Below are positions 32,120 through 42,300 of a DNA stretch of 64,000 nt, in pieces. Where the stretch lies: positions 36,391,000 to 36,454,999 of the forward strand of contig CM037588.1 of NCBI GenBank assembly GCA_021018995.1, given 5' to 3'. The position numbers were made by a program, and so were the translations under genes. This DNA is from Chloranthus sessilifolius (Eukaryota > Streptophyta > Magnoliopsida > Chloranthales > Chloranthaceae). The number at the start of each line of letters is the position of its first letter. Positions within the stretch are counted from its first letter, which is position 1. The notes below the pieces were generated by a model. It saw only the letters and a list, made by a program, of their open reading frames with translations. It did not search any database and was not told where the DNA came from.

Positions 32120-32745
32120 CTGCAAAAATCTCACCACCATATTAGATGAAGGTGAATGCATGAGTAGCATGCTGATATGAATAATTTTGAAACCTTCATA
32201 AAATCTCAAGAGTCATGCATAAACAAATATATAACTACAGTAACATATATACAATATCTTTTCAAAATGAAGTATCTTTGTGTAGAATAACCTCAATTAA
32301 AGATGAAAATTGCCTTATTGTCTATAAAAAATATGTAGGTAAATTGGCATATGACAGGAGTGCTGCAACCGACCTGATCTACCTCGACTGATCACTTTTC
32401 GGCCCGATTTGGCCCAACCCAGCCTGCACCTGCACCCACCTCAGTGCCCTCTCCCCACATCTAATCCCCTCTCTTTCATTTGGAAAAAAAAAATTGAGAA
32501 GTGGCTGACATAATGGGACTTGTGTCACCCCCACCTCCACCTCTCTCCCACCACCGACCTCCGCCACCGTCTCTCCCTTCTCAACCACCCTTCTTCCTTC
32601 ATAATGAGGGAGGCCAGACCCCTCTCTACAGAGCACCTCCCCTCTCTTCCTCCCGAATGACCAGCACCACTGTCACCACCACACCACGCCCATCACCGCC
32701 AGCCACACAATGGGAAGTCCCTTCATAGAGAAAGTTATAGTCACT
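32120..32745. other. Intron DNA with a pyrimidine-rich stretch
   Basis: From about 32395 to 32700 the plus strand is dominated by C and T ('ccacctccacctctctccca'), giving proline-rich chance frames on one strand and glycine- and glutamate-rich ones on the other. It directly precedes the chromovirus fragment at 32746 and may be part of it. No gene is supported. Confidence 0.35.
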
Positions 32746-33867
32746 ACTTTGCAGGAAATTGATGAAGACAATTGATTGCGGTCAAACATCTTCCGTACCA
32801 AGTGTACTTCACATGGACGGAGTTGCACTGTCATCATTGATAGGGGTAGATGCGTTGAAACCAAAGGAAGAGGATTATCCGAACCCATATAAGGCACAAT
32901 GGTTCAAAAAGGGGCGGGAGATCCGTATCAACATCCATTGCTTGGTCTCTTTCTCCATTGGAAAAGAGTGTCAGGATGAGTTCTGGTGTGATGTGATTCC
33001 CATGGACGCGTGCCATGTCTTAGGTAGACTGTGGCAATACGACCAGGATACAATGTACAATGGAAGGAGAAACAGCTACTCCATCATCAAGGATGGGCAG
33101 AAGATCACTCTACTACAGGCTAAAAGAAAAGACACTCAATCCAAGACTAATAAAAGAGCACGCGTGAGTCTCTTAAACTTGCATTAAGAGGGAATCGGCG
33201 TCAACAAAGTGCACATCAATGAGTTGACGGTTAATACGAGGGAAAGATGTGGGACTAAAGCTTCACCAAATGGGATGAGTCAAGTCGACGGAACCGAATT
33301 TTCTCCAACCCAGGAAGAATGATGCAGAGCATGGATAGGATCGGGTTCCAGGCAGTAAGCAACCGCAAAAAGACAACAAAACACGGCTGGAAATTGCCCA
33401 GAAAACTGGGTGTTAATAGGGCTGGAAAATAAAAGAAAACAGGGACTTAAAATAACGACCCACTGGACCTTAAAGATTAGGGCCAATGGGCTCTAAGATT
33501 GGCCCAATATGCAGGTCACGTAACCCACTTAAACAAGATTATTAATCTCGCTAAAACTGGATCACATGATCCCTTAAGTGATCATGCGAATGAATTCACA
33601 ATAACTCATACTCGTGAATCTCCAAGAAGCAGTTTTTTTCATTGCTTTCTCACAGGAATTTTAGAAAGCTAAAGATAGAATTTGAGATAAAGGAAATTTC
33701 TTTCTTATATTGGCTTATTGAGAGCCCAAGTTATAGAAGGAAACTAGGATAGAATCTTCTAAGCTTTCTTTTCTTCATATGCTGTAAAATCTGATCGACA
33801 GGACAGATTTGATGATTTGCATTTGGAATAAGAGACTTCTTTTAAGAAACTTGAACGAGAGTTGTTA
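32746..33867 (+). mobile_element. Old chromovirus fragment, part 1 (protease region and LTR)
   Basis: A plus-strand frame at 32759-33187 contains WFKKGREIRINIHCLVSFSI, then DVIPMDACHVLGRLWQYDQD, the aspartic protease tail of a plant chromovirus. After a large internal loss it reaches a segment at about 33282-33345 (FSPTQ/ACAEH-type element end) and then LTR-like DNA up to the G2 insertion. It continues at 38669. Broken fossil, different family from G1-G3. Confidence 0.65.
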
Positions 33868-33872
33868 CTCTG

Positions 33873-34941
33873 TGATGCGGGGACTTATTAAATGTAATGC
33901 TAGGGCTGAGATTAGGATTAAAATTAATTTAACCAATTAAAAATAACAATTTCTCATAACAAATCCCCATAGAAAATTCTAGAAATCCAATTAGATGTTT
34001 TAATTCTGGCCCAAAAGAGCGTTACTTTCATGTACGTTCCCTATCGCGGATTTAAAAGACTAGGGTTCTTATGAACGGCTAGATCTCCGATAGTTTTAGG
34101 ACGTCGAACGAACTCGCAAGCGGGTTCTCTCGATACCGAACAAAATTAAAAGTCTAGTAATGATTTATGAACAATAGGTTGATTTTGGATTCTATGGAAT
34201 AAATAAAATAACTAAAATTACACTACTTATGCAACCTTAGACCTAAAGAATATAGAGATGGAAGCAGAGTTTGCCTCGCACCAAACCGCAGACGGGAATC
34301 GAAGAACCGCTCTCCGTTTCGAGAGAATCGCACCCTCACGAAAGTTTAGAACTCTCAATTTTGCATAAGCAATTTTCATTAACCAAAAAACTTCCAATAA
34401 AGTTGTTTACAAGCCTTTAAATAAGCTAACCAATACATAAAACTAGAAATCCTAGCATAACACTAATTCCTAGTTCAAATAAAAAAAATATCCTAATTCT
34501 TCTAAAACAATAAAATAAAGTCCTAAAACAATAAGGAACTAATCATATTTCTAATAAAAGAAACAAATCATATTTTCTAAAATAAAATAATAATAGAGAC
34601 TAATCCTAATTCAATTAGGAGTCTTGAAATTCGTCACTTTCTGTGCAGCTTCCGAAAACTGACCATAACTTCTTTAATACCTATTGGAATTGCACGTTTT
34701 TTGGCTCGTTGGAAAGCTACTTCGATAAGCTTTCAAATATGATCAATTTCGCATCAATCCGACTTTGTTTGACACTTCAAAATAAGCCAAAAATAAAAGT
34801 GACGGGATTGAAAGTTGAAGACCCTCTGATCAGAGAATTTTTGGCAATAAATTTTAAACTTTCTTCTTTCTGATCACTCTGATATTCTTCTTTTGTCTCT
34901 GATATGTTATAGGCGGTTGCTTGAATCGGATGTCCTCATCA
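33873..34941 (-). repeat. G2 left (3') LTR
   Basis: 1069 bp, starting TGATGCGGGG and ending GATGTCCTCATCA. Followed internally by a purine-rich tract on the minus strand (gggagag). Confidence 0.87.
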
Positions 34942-35059
34942 ACTCTCCCCGGGTTAGAAGGGTTCATCCCCGATGAATGCTAGTTGTGGTAGAGGTCCAA
35001 AAGATCCAAATCAAGCTATTGAAATTCTTCTTATGTAATCTAAGTGTTCTCTGAATCAC

Positions 35060-35749
35060 TCATGTTCTTCCACTTGACAAAATATTTCTGAAGTCCCCCT
35101 TGGTTGGTGGACACAATTTGATCTTCCAACATATCTTCGATGATCTCACGAGTTTGCCAAGTAGGTGGGGTAGCAGTGTGGGTAGAGGAATTATTGGTTC
35201 ATCAGATGTAGAAGGCTCAAAGGGGTTGGCAGAGATAGTTGAAGGGCCATGGAATGGAACAAGGTCCTCCACGTTGAAAGTCATGCAAATCCTCAATTCC
35301 AACGAAAGATCTAAGATATAAACATTAGAACCGGCATGTTTCAAGATCTGATAGGGCCCAGCACTACGAGCTTGTAACTTCTTTGCAACTCCTTGTGGGA
35401 ATCACTCTGGTCTATTCCAAACCATCACAAAAACACCCTCTTGGTATTCTTTGAACCGTCTGTGAGAATCTGCAAAGAATTTGCATTTTTCATTCTTTAA
35501 ATTAATTTTTTTCTTAATTTCAGCATGCAACTCATGAATGCGATTTGCAAATGTGGATGCAAACTTTGATGATCTATGATGAATGGACATTGGAATGAGA
35601 TCTATAAGTTCCTTAAGTTTATACCCATGCACAATTTGGAACGAAGTCATGCCTGTGGTTCTATTAACCGAATTGTTATATGCAAACTCAATGACAGGTA
35701 AGATGGAATCCCAACTCCTAATGTGCTCACCTGTTAGGCACCGTAACAA
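35060..35749 (-). pseudogene. G2 integrase C-terminal part and chromodomain region
   Basis: The minus strand gives EHIRSWDSILPVIEFAYNNS, then NRTTGMTSFQIVHGY (integrase core end), then RRFKEYQEGVFV and FNVEDLVPFHGPS (C-terminal domain). Text resembling a chromodomain follows. Part of the broken element. Confidence 0.75.
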
Positions 35750-35759
35750 ATTACCTAGC

Positions 35760-36450
35760 CTCCTATTGATAACCTCAGTTTACCCATTAACTCTCCCCGA
35801 GTTAGAAGAACCCATCTTCGATGAGTTGTAGAACTCACGTATGGTACACTTTAAAAGCTCAGTTCCCAGCTTGCCTTTCCATTTTGTGAGATACGTCTGG
35901 TGTTCATCCTTGCTGGTAGTGAAGTTGGAAAACTCTAAAGCCTCCTCATTCAACCTTTTCTCATGTTACATAGGTATTGTACGAGTTATGAATTGGTTAA
36001 ATGAGCTTGGATTTGTTGTTCGGGTAGCAAGAAATGGATCAAAATACATGGTTGCAGAACTTGGAATGGGTGTAAAATGTTCTACCGAAACGATCAAATG
36101 AATGCCCTGGTCTAGAGGAAGATCTAGACCTCCATCATTAACCCTTTTCAAGATTGAAAAAAATTTCATATGCTCGGGGCTATTATGAGCTAACACAAAA
36201 TTGTCACTATTGAATTCATTAGATAAATTTGTTGTGTTAGTGACATTAGGTGCATGTTCAGCATTCAATAAAATCTGATGGTCAATCCCATGCAAGTTAG
36301 TATGTTGCGGCGTCCCTATTGACTCTAACAATTCGTGTGATCGACTCAAGGGGCACTAATGGTTCATGTACACCCGGCTCGAGTAACTTGTGCGTACTCG
36401 CTTCAACCAATACCAAAGACTGTGATATTCAATCACATTGACAGTAATGG
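35760..36450 (-). pseudogene. G2 linker segment of unknown origin
   Basis: The minus strand encodes HTNLHGIDHQILLN, LAHNSPEHMKFFSILKR, LDLPLDQGIHLIVSVEHFTP, and then near 35850-35900 a chromodomain-like TKWKGK segment abutting integrase text. The same segment in the same order is present in G3 at about 63200-63870. It matches no standard Gypsy domain that I recognise. Confidence 0.6.
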
Positions 36451-37436
36451 TTATTGTATACCCAGTTCGATGGAATCGCTTGTATTCGACTCAACAGGTA
36501 CCAACAAGTCATATGTACCCAACTCTACAGATACCAATGACTCATAGGTAAGTGACTCAATTGGTTCGTGCGTACTCGGTTCGATCAACTTCGGAGATTC
36601 AAGTGTACTCGACTCTACCAACAAGAAAAACTCCTGCACAACTAACTCTACGGACACTAACCAATCGTGCGTACGTAACTCAGTTGACTCACATGTGCAT
36701 GACTCAGTTGACTCACATGTGCGTGACTCAACATCACCACTCACAAGGGAAATAGAAGCCTCTCTGTGACAAACTAGACTTTCATAAACTTCTTTCACTT
36801 CCCTATTCTTTGGCTCTTTAAGACTCACTCTTTTAGTCAATAAATTCGAAGTGAGAAATTTTGTGGGGTATTGGTATGCAAAGTGCCCGAACCCTTGACA
36901 CTTAGAGCAATTAGGACACTTATCTGTCTTGGTTTTTAAACTCCGTAAAATATGGTGGTGTGTTAAAGGAACATACTTTTCGATTAGTTTCACCTTCATG
37001 TCCTCCCATTTGGAGATGAGTTTATTCTGAAGAGACTCAGTATGGCGTTCCATGTGAGTCCAAAATTGTTTGACATTACCCTCCAACTTTGTTTTCACTA
37101 GCTTAATTTTGTACTCGTTCGGTACATCAAATAGTCCTCTACACTAGACAACCATTCTATAAAGGTTTTGGGATTCATCCATCCCTTAAAATTTGGAACC
37201 TCATCCCAAATGGATTTTAGAAACTTCTCCGCAAGGTCATAGTTGGGTTCATAATGATCAGGGTATCCCCTAACTCTATGTCCATCTAAACACTTGGAGG
37301 TCCGACTACAGATTTTTAATGCCTCATCCTGAGTTTGCATATGGGCTTGTAGATCGGCTTGATTCACCGTCAACTCAGACGCAAGTTCCTTAATCAGGGC
37401 TTCTATCTTAATGGAATCCATGACTATGCAAGACAA
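36451..37436 (-). pseudogene. G2 gag region
   Basis: Starts with MDSIKIEALIKELASELTVN and has FLKSIWDEVPNFKGWMNPKT, typical of chromovirus gag. There is a CCHC knuckle CPNCSKCQGFGHFAYQYP near 36880. The C-terminal part is a repetitive S/T/E-rich stretch with many 'CESTES'-like repeats. Broken fossil. Confidence 0.75.
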
Positions 37437-37638
37437 AAGTTAGAAAATGCTAAACAAAAGCTACATGAGGAAGTTTAGACAAAAGTTAGACAAAAAATTT
37501 CAGACAAAAACTAGCCGAAATCAGGACAGATCTGAAATAATAAATCTAAAGTGGTGTAAACAAAATAATAAAAGAAATAAACCCTAAAACCTATATGAAC
37601 ATTGAACTCTAAAACTAAACCCGTCTCTGATACCAATT

Positions 37639-38663
37639 TGATGCGGGAGCATATTAAATGCAATATTAGGGCTGAGGTTAGGATTAAAATTAATTTAATC
37701 AATTAAAGATAATGATTTCTCATAACAAATCCCCATGAAAATTTATAGAAATCCAATTAGATGCTTTAATTCCGGCCCAAAAGAGCGTTACTTTAGTGTA
37801 CGTTCCCTATCGCGGATCTAAAAGACTAGGGTTCTTATGAACGGCTAGATCTCCGATAGTTTAGGGCGTCGAACGAACTCGCAAGAGGGTTCTCTCAATA
37901 CCGAACAAAATTAAAATGCTAATAATGATTTATGATGAACAAATAGATTGATTTTGGATTTTATGGAATGAATAAAATAACTAGGATTACGCTACTTACG
38001 CAAACCGTAAATTTAAAGAAGATAGAGATGGAAGAAGAGTTGGCCTCGCACCAAACCGCAATCGGGAATCGAAGAATCGTTCTCCGTTTTGAGATAATCA
38101 CACCCTCACGAAAGTTTAGAACTATCAATTTTGCATAGGCAATTTTCTTAACCAAGAAACTTCTAATAAAATTGTTTACAAGCCTTTAAATAGGCTAACC
38201 AATGCATAAAACTAGAAATCTTAGCTTAACTCTAATTTCTAGTTCAAATAAAAAAAATATCTTAATTCTTCTAAAACAATAAAATAAAGTCCTAAAACAA
38301 TAAAAAAACTAATCATATTTCTAATAAAAGAAACAATTCATGTTTTCTAAAATAAAATAATCAAGAGTAATCCTAATTCAATTAGGAGTCTTGAAATTTG
38401 TCACTTTCTGCAAACTTAGAATACTTGCTGAATTGCACCTTTTTTGGAAAACCGCAAATATGACTAATTTTCGCATCAATCCGACTTTGTTTGATACTTC
38501 AAAATAAGCCAAACATAAAAGTGGCAGGATTGAAAGTTGAAGATCCTCTGATCAGAGAAATTTTGGCAATAAATTTTGAATTTTCTTCTTTCTGATTACT
38601 CTAATGTTTTTCTTTTGCTTCTGATATGTTATGGGCGGTTTCTTGAATTGGATGTCCCCATCA
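37639..38663 (-). repeat. G2 right (5') LTR
   Basis: 1025 bp, TGATGCGGGAGC...GATGTCCCCATCA, closely similar to 33873-34941 and, inverted, to 39274-40414. Confidence 0.87.
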
Positions 38664-38668
38664 CTCTG

Positions 38669-38955
38669 CCTGCTGCTTACCGAGACTTTTAAGTCTCCAT
38701 TAACGTAGGATTCGGGGTTCTAATCCTTTGGAGGCAGTTGTTGCCATCAGTCCTTGAGATTGGTTTAGTGGAAATATATACTGCTTCTGACATTATAATC
38801 TGGTGTTGTCGTTCTTTTTCCCTGCTGCTGTCTTCATCTATAACTGTTGTGATCACATTGCGTGTTGTTGAAGAGTAATCTGTGAAACACGATCGACCAC
38901 ACTGGTAATCTACTGAGATCTTAAAAGGTGGGCAACTATTTACTTCATTCCATTC
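38669..38955 (+). mobile_element. Old chromovirus fragment, part 2 (LTR end)
   Basis: Resumes the LTR-like sequence interrupted by G2 after the second ctctg ('cctgctgcttaccgagactt' onward) and fades out after 'ctactgagatcttaaaaggt'. A minus-strand open frame here was considered as a missing CPR exon and rejected. Confidence 0.5.
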
Positions 38956-39273
38956 AATTTTTTTAAGCAAAGGGCAGAATATACGTAGTATAAAACTATA
39001 AATGTATTAATATTAAAGAGCAGGAATATAAAAGTAACTTCACACAGTAGCACAGAATAATGGGGGACAGTTATTTGAGATTTAAAAATTTTAAATCAGG
39101 GGCTGTTTGCAGTGTTTTGAAACCGTAAGGCCGGGATATAGTAGGTTTTCATCTACTAGCCTAGTTTAGAATGTTTGAGGATTGTGATTTGTGATCCTAA
39201 TTACTCTCCCTCCATCTATCACTCTCAATCTCTTTCACCTTTTCTCCCTCCTTTCCTTTCACTATCTCCTCTC
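38956..39273. other. Short intron-like stretch between elements
   Basis: AT-rich DNA and a pyrimidine-rich run near 39205-39272; nothing else recognised. The five bases before the next LTR are ctctc, the expected left target copy of G3. Confidence 0.4.
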
Positions 39274-40414
39274 TGATGGAGCATTCGATTCAAGCAACTG
39301 CACATAACATATCGAAAGCGAAAGAAGAATATCAAAGTGATCAGAAAGAAGAAAATCCGAAATTTTTTATCAGAAATTCTCTGATTAAAGGGTCTTCAAT
39401 TTTCAATCCTGTCACTTTTATGTTTGGCCTATTTTGAAGTGTCAAACAAAGTCGGATTAATGCGAAATTGGTCATATTTGAAAACTTATCGAAATAGCTT
39501 TCCAACGAGCCAAAAAACGAGCAATTCCGACAAGTATTGAAGAATTTACGACCAATTTTCAGAAGCTGCACATAAAGTGACAAATTTCAAAACTCCTAAT
39601 TGAATTAGGATTAGTCGCTTTAATTTCAAGACTCCTAATTGAATTAGGATTAATCTCTTTTAATATTTTATTTTAGAAAATAGGATTTGTTTCTTTTATT
39701 AGAAATAGGATTAGTTTCCTTATTATTTTAGGACTTTATTTTATTGTTTTAGAAGAATTAGGATATTTCTTTTATTTGAACTAGGAATTAGAGTTACACT
39801 GGGATTTCTAGTTTTATGCATTGGTTAGCTTATTTAAAGGCTTGTAAACAACTTTATTATTACTTTTTAGTTAATGACAATTGCTTATACAAACTTGAGA
39901 ATTCTAAACTTTCGTGAGAGTGTGATTCTCTCAAAACGGAGAGCAATTCTTCGATTCGCACTTGCGATTTGGTGCGAGGCCAACTCTTCTTCTATCTCCA
40001 ACTTCTTTAGATTTACTATTTACGTAAATAGCGTAACCCTAATTATTTATTTCACCATTAAATTCCAGATCTCGTCTATTTATCTCATAAAACCACAAAA
40101 AAATCAACCTACCTATCTTCATAAAACCATTTATTAGCCTTTTATTTTGTACGGTATCGAGAGAACCCACTTGCAAGTTCGTTCGATACAATAAAACTAT
40201 CGGAAATCTAGCCATTCATAAGAACCTAATCTTCTAGATCCGATAGGGAACATACACGAAGAGTAACACTATTTTGGGTCATATTAAATTATCTAATTGA
40301 ATTTCTAGAATATTTTCGTGATAATTTGTTCAAAGAAATCGTTATTTTAATTGATTAAATTAATTTTAATTTTAATCTCAGCCCTAACATTGCATTTAGT
40401 AAGTTTCTGCATCA
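39274..40414 (+). repeat. G3 left (5') LTR
   Basis: 1141 bp, TGATGGAGCATTCGATTCAA...GTTTCTGCATCA; same family as the G2 LTRs in the opposite orientation. Confidence 0.85.
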
Positions 40415-41429
40415 AATTAGACGAAATTATAGGTTTTAGGGTTTATTCCTTTTAAGATCTTGCTTACACCATTTTAAATTTATTATCTCAGATATGTCTG
40501 GCTTTTGTCTAATTTTTTTCCATCTAATTTTTATCGAGCTTTTGTCTAGCTTTCGTCTGATTTTTGTCTAGTTGTTGCCTAATTTTTTATCTAGCTTTTG
40601 TCTGGCTATCATCTAGCCTTTGTCTAATTTGTCTTGCACCAATGGGTCAAATATCGTCCAATACCGATACGTATCGGTTTTGGACCAGGGCCATACGATA
40701 AAAAGGCTAATTCTTGGGTACCCCCCAAAACAGTCAATTTATTATCCGATACGGGTAAACTATCGCCCATATCGGACGATAAATTGAAATTATCGGACGA
40801 TAAATTCTTTTTATCGTCTGATAATATGGTGAAAAATCTGACCCTTAAAATCTTGAAATTATCGGACGATACGAGCAAATTATCGCCCATATCATCCGAT
40901 AATTTCATAATTTGAAATTATTGTCTGATAATTTCAATTTATCGTTGTGGGGCCCAACCACTTTGGGTATGGTTGGTGGGTTTTTTAGCCGAAAAAACTC
41001 AATTTTCCTCTCATTTCTTTCTTCTTCTCGAGCCTTTCTTCTTCCTCTTCACTTCTTAGCTACCGAGAGACCCAAAATTTCACTACCGACCACCCGGACA
41101 GCTCAGGATCGCCGTCGAATCGCCGAAGAACGTAAAGAAGATACGTGTTCTACCATTTTAGGTCATTTTCCCCTCATTTTCTTACATTTTAAGGGTTAAA
41201 ATTTCAAGGTCTACCCTTAAATATGATAGATCTACTCTTAAATTTCAAGATCTACCCATAAAATTTCAAGATCTACCCTTAAATTATTTATAAAAATAAT
41301 TAATATAAGTCAAAATTTTATCAGGTAATTAACCAACTCTAATCTTTTGTTTGAACCCAAAAACAATTAATATAAAACCTTAATTTTTTATTTTATAAAA
41401 TTATTTATAAATGTTTAAAAAATAATATA

Positions 41430-42160
41430 TGTTAGTAATACATGTGACACATGTCACGTGTGTCATGGGGTGTGACACATGTGTAATTGATGTGTCATAC
41501 ATGCAATTGATGTGTCACATGTGTCACATACACCATAACACGTGTAATCGATGTGTCACATGTGTCATGGGATATGTGTCACATGTGACACATCAATTAG
41601 AATAATATCAATTAAATATATTAAAATGTAATGTAATATTTTAAAAATTAGAATAATATCAAGTAAAAATGATTTTCAAATGTAATCTAATATTTTACAA
41701 AATTAGAATAATATCAAATAAATTTATATATGTAATCTAATATTTTAAACATTAGAATAATATCATGAAAAAATGATTTTCAAATTTAATGTAATATTTT
41801 AAAAATTAGAATAATATCAAATAAATATGGTAAAATGTAATCTAGTATTTTAAAAATTAGAATATATCAAGTAAAAATGATTTTCAAATGTAATCTAATA
41901 TTTTACAAAATTAGAATAATATCAAATAAATATGATAAAATATAATTTAATATTTTAAGAATTATAATAATATCAAATAAATTTTCAAATGTAATCTAAT
42001 ATTTTAAAAATTAGAATAATATCAAGAGATAATGATTTTCAAACGTAATGTTATATTTTAAAAATTAAAATAATATCAAATAAATTTTCAAATGTAATCT
42101 AAAATTATAAAACCATTAGAATAATATCAAATATGGTCAAATGTAATCTAAAATTAGTCA
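41430..42160. repeat. hAT 5' non-coding repeats: CATGTG cluster and 50-bp tandem array
   Basis: 41430-41600 is dense in 'tgtgtcacatgtgtcac' type words, including several CACGTG/CATGTG palindromes. From about 41600 to 42150 a unit of about 50-60 bp built on 'attagaataatatcaa' and 'aatgtaatctaatatttt' is repeated about ten times with variation. Both lie between the left end and the transposase. Confidence 0.7.
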
Positions 42161-42300
42161 ACATAAATCAACATACAATGATGTATCATATTAATTTAAT
42201 CTAATCGTTTGCTCATTTATGAAGGTGAAATAAATAAATATAGTACGTGGACAAGATCCAGCCTAGCAGTATGGCACAACAATAGATGGTAATAGACTCT

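Larger units (their letters stand above)
33873..38663 (-). mobile_element. G2: deleted chromovirus derivative, broken fossil
   Basis: 4.8 kb, minus strand. LTRs at 33873-34941 and 37639-38663, TG...CA. The target duplication ctctg is at 33868-33872 and 38664-38668. The minus strand beside the right (5') LTR reads 'ttggtatcagaga', a tRNA-Met primer site. The interior has gag, an unfamiliar segment with TNLHGIDHQILLN, the end of integrase and a chromodomain; reverse transcriptase is absent. It cannot have moved by itself. LTRs are roughly 8-9% different by eye. Confidence 0.88.

Noticed and set aside
32379-32728. Proline-rich (+) and glycine/glutamate-rich (-) frames
   Set aside because: Produced by a pyrimidine-rich tract; no domain or start context.
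38689-38970. Minus-strand 93-codon frame as a missing upstream CPR exon
   Set aside because: Its text (for example VDYQCGRSCFTDYSSTTRNV) does not fit the conserved CPR region expected before ETGDHVGVY, and the DNA matches the LTR continuation of an old chromovirus.
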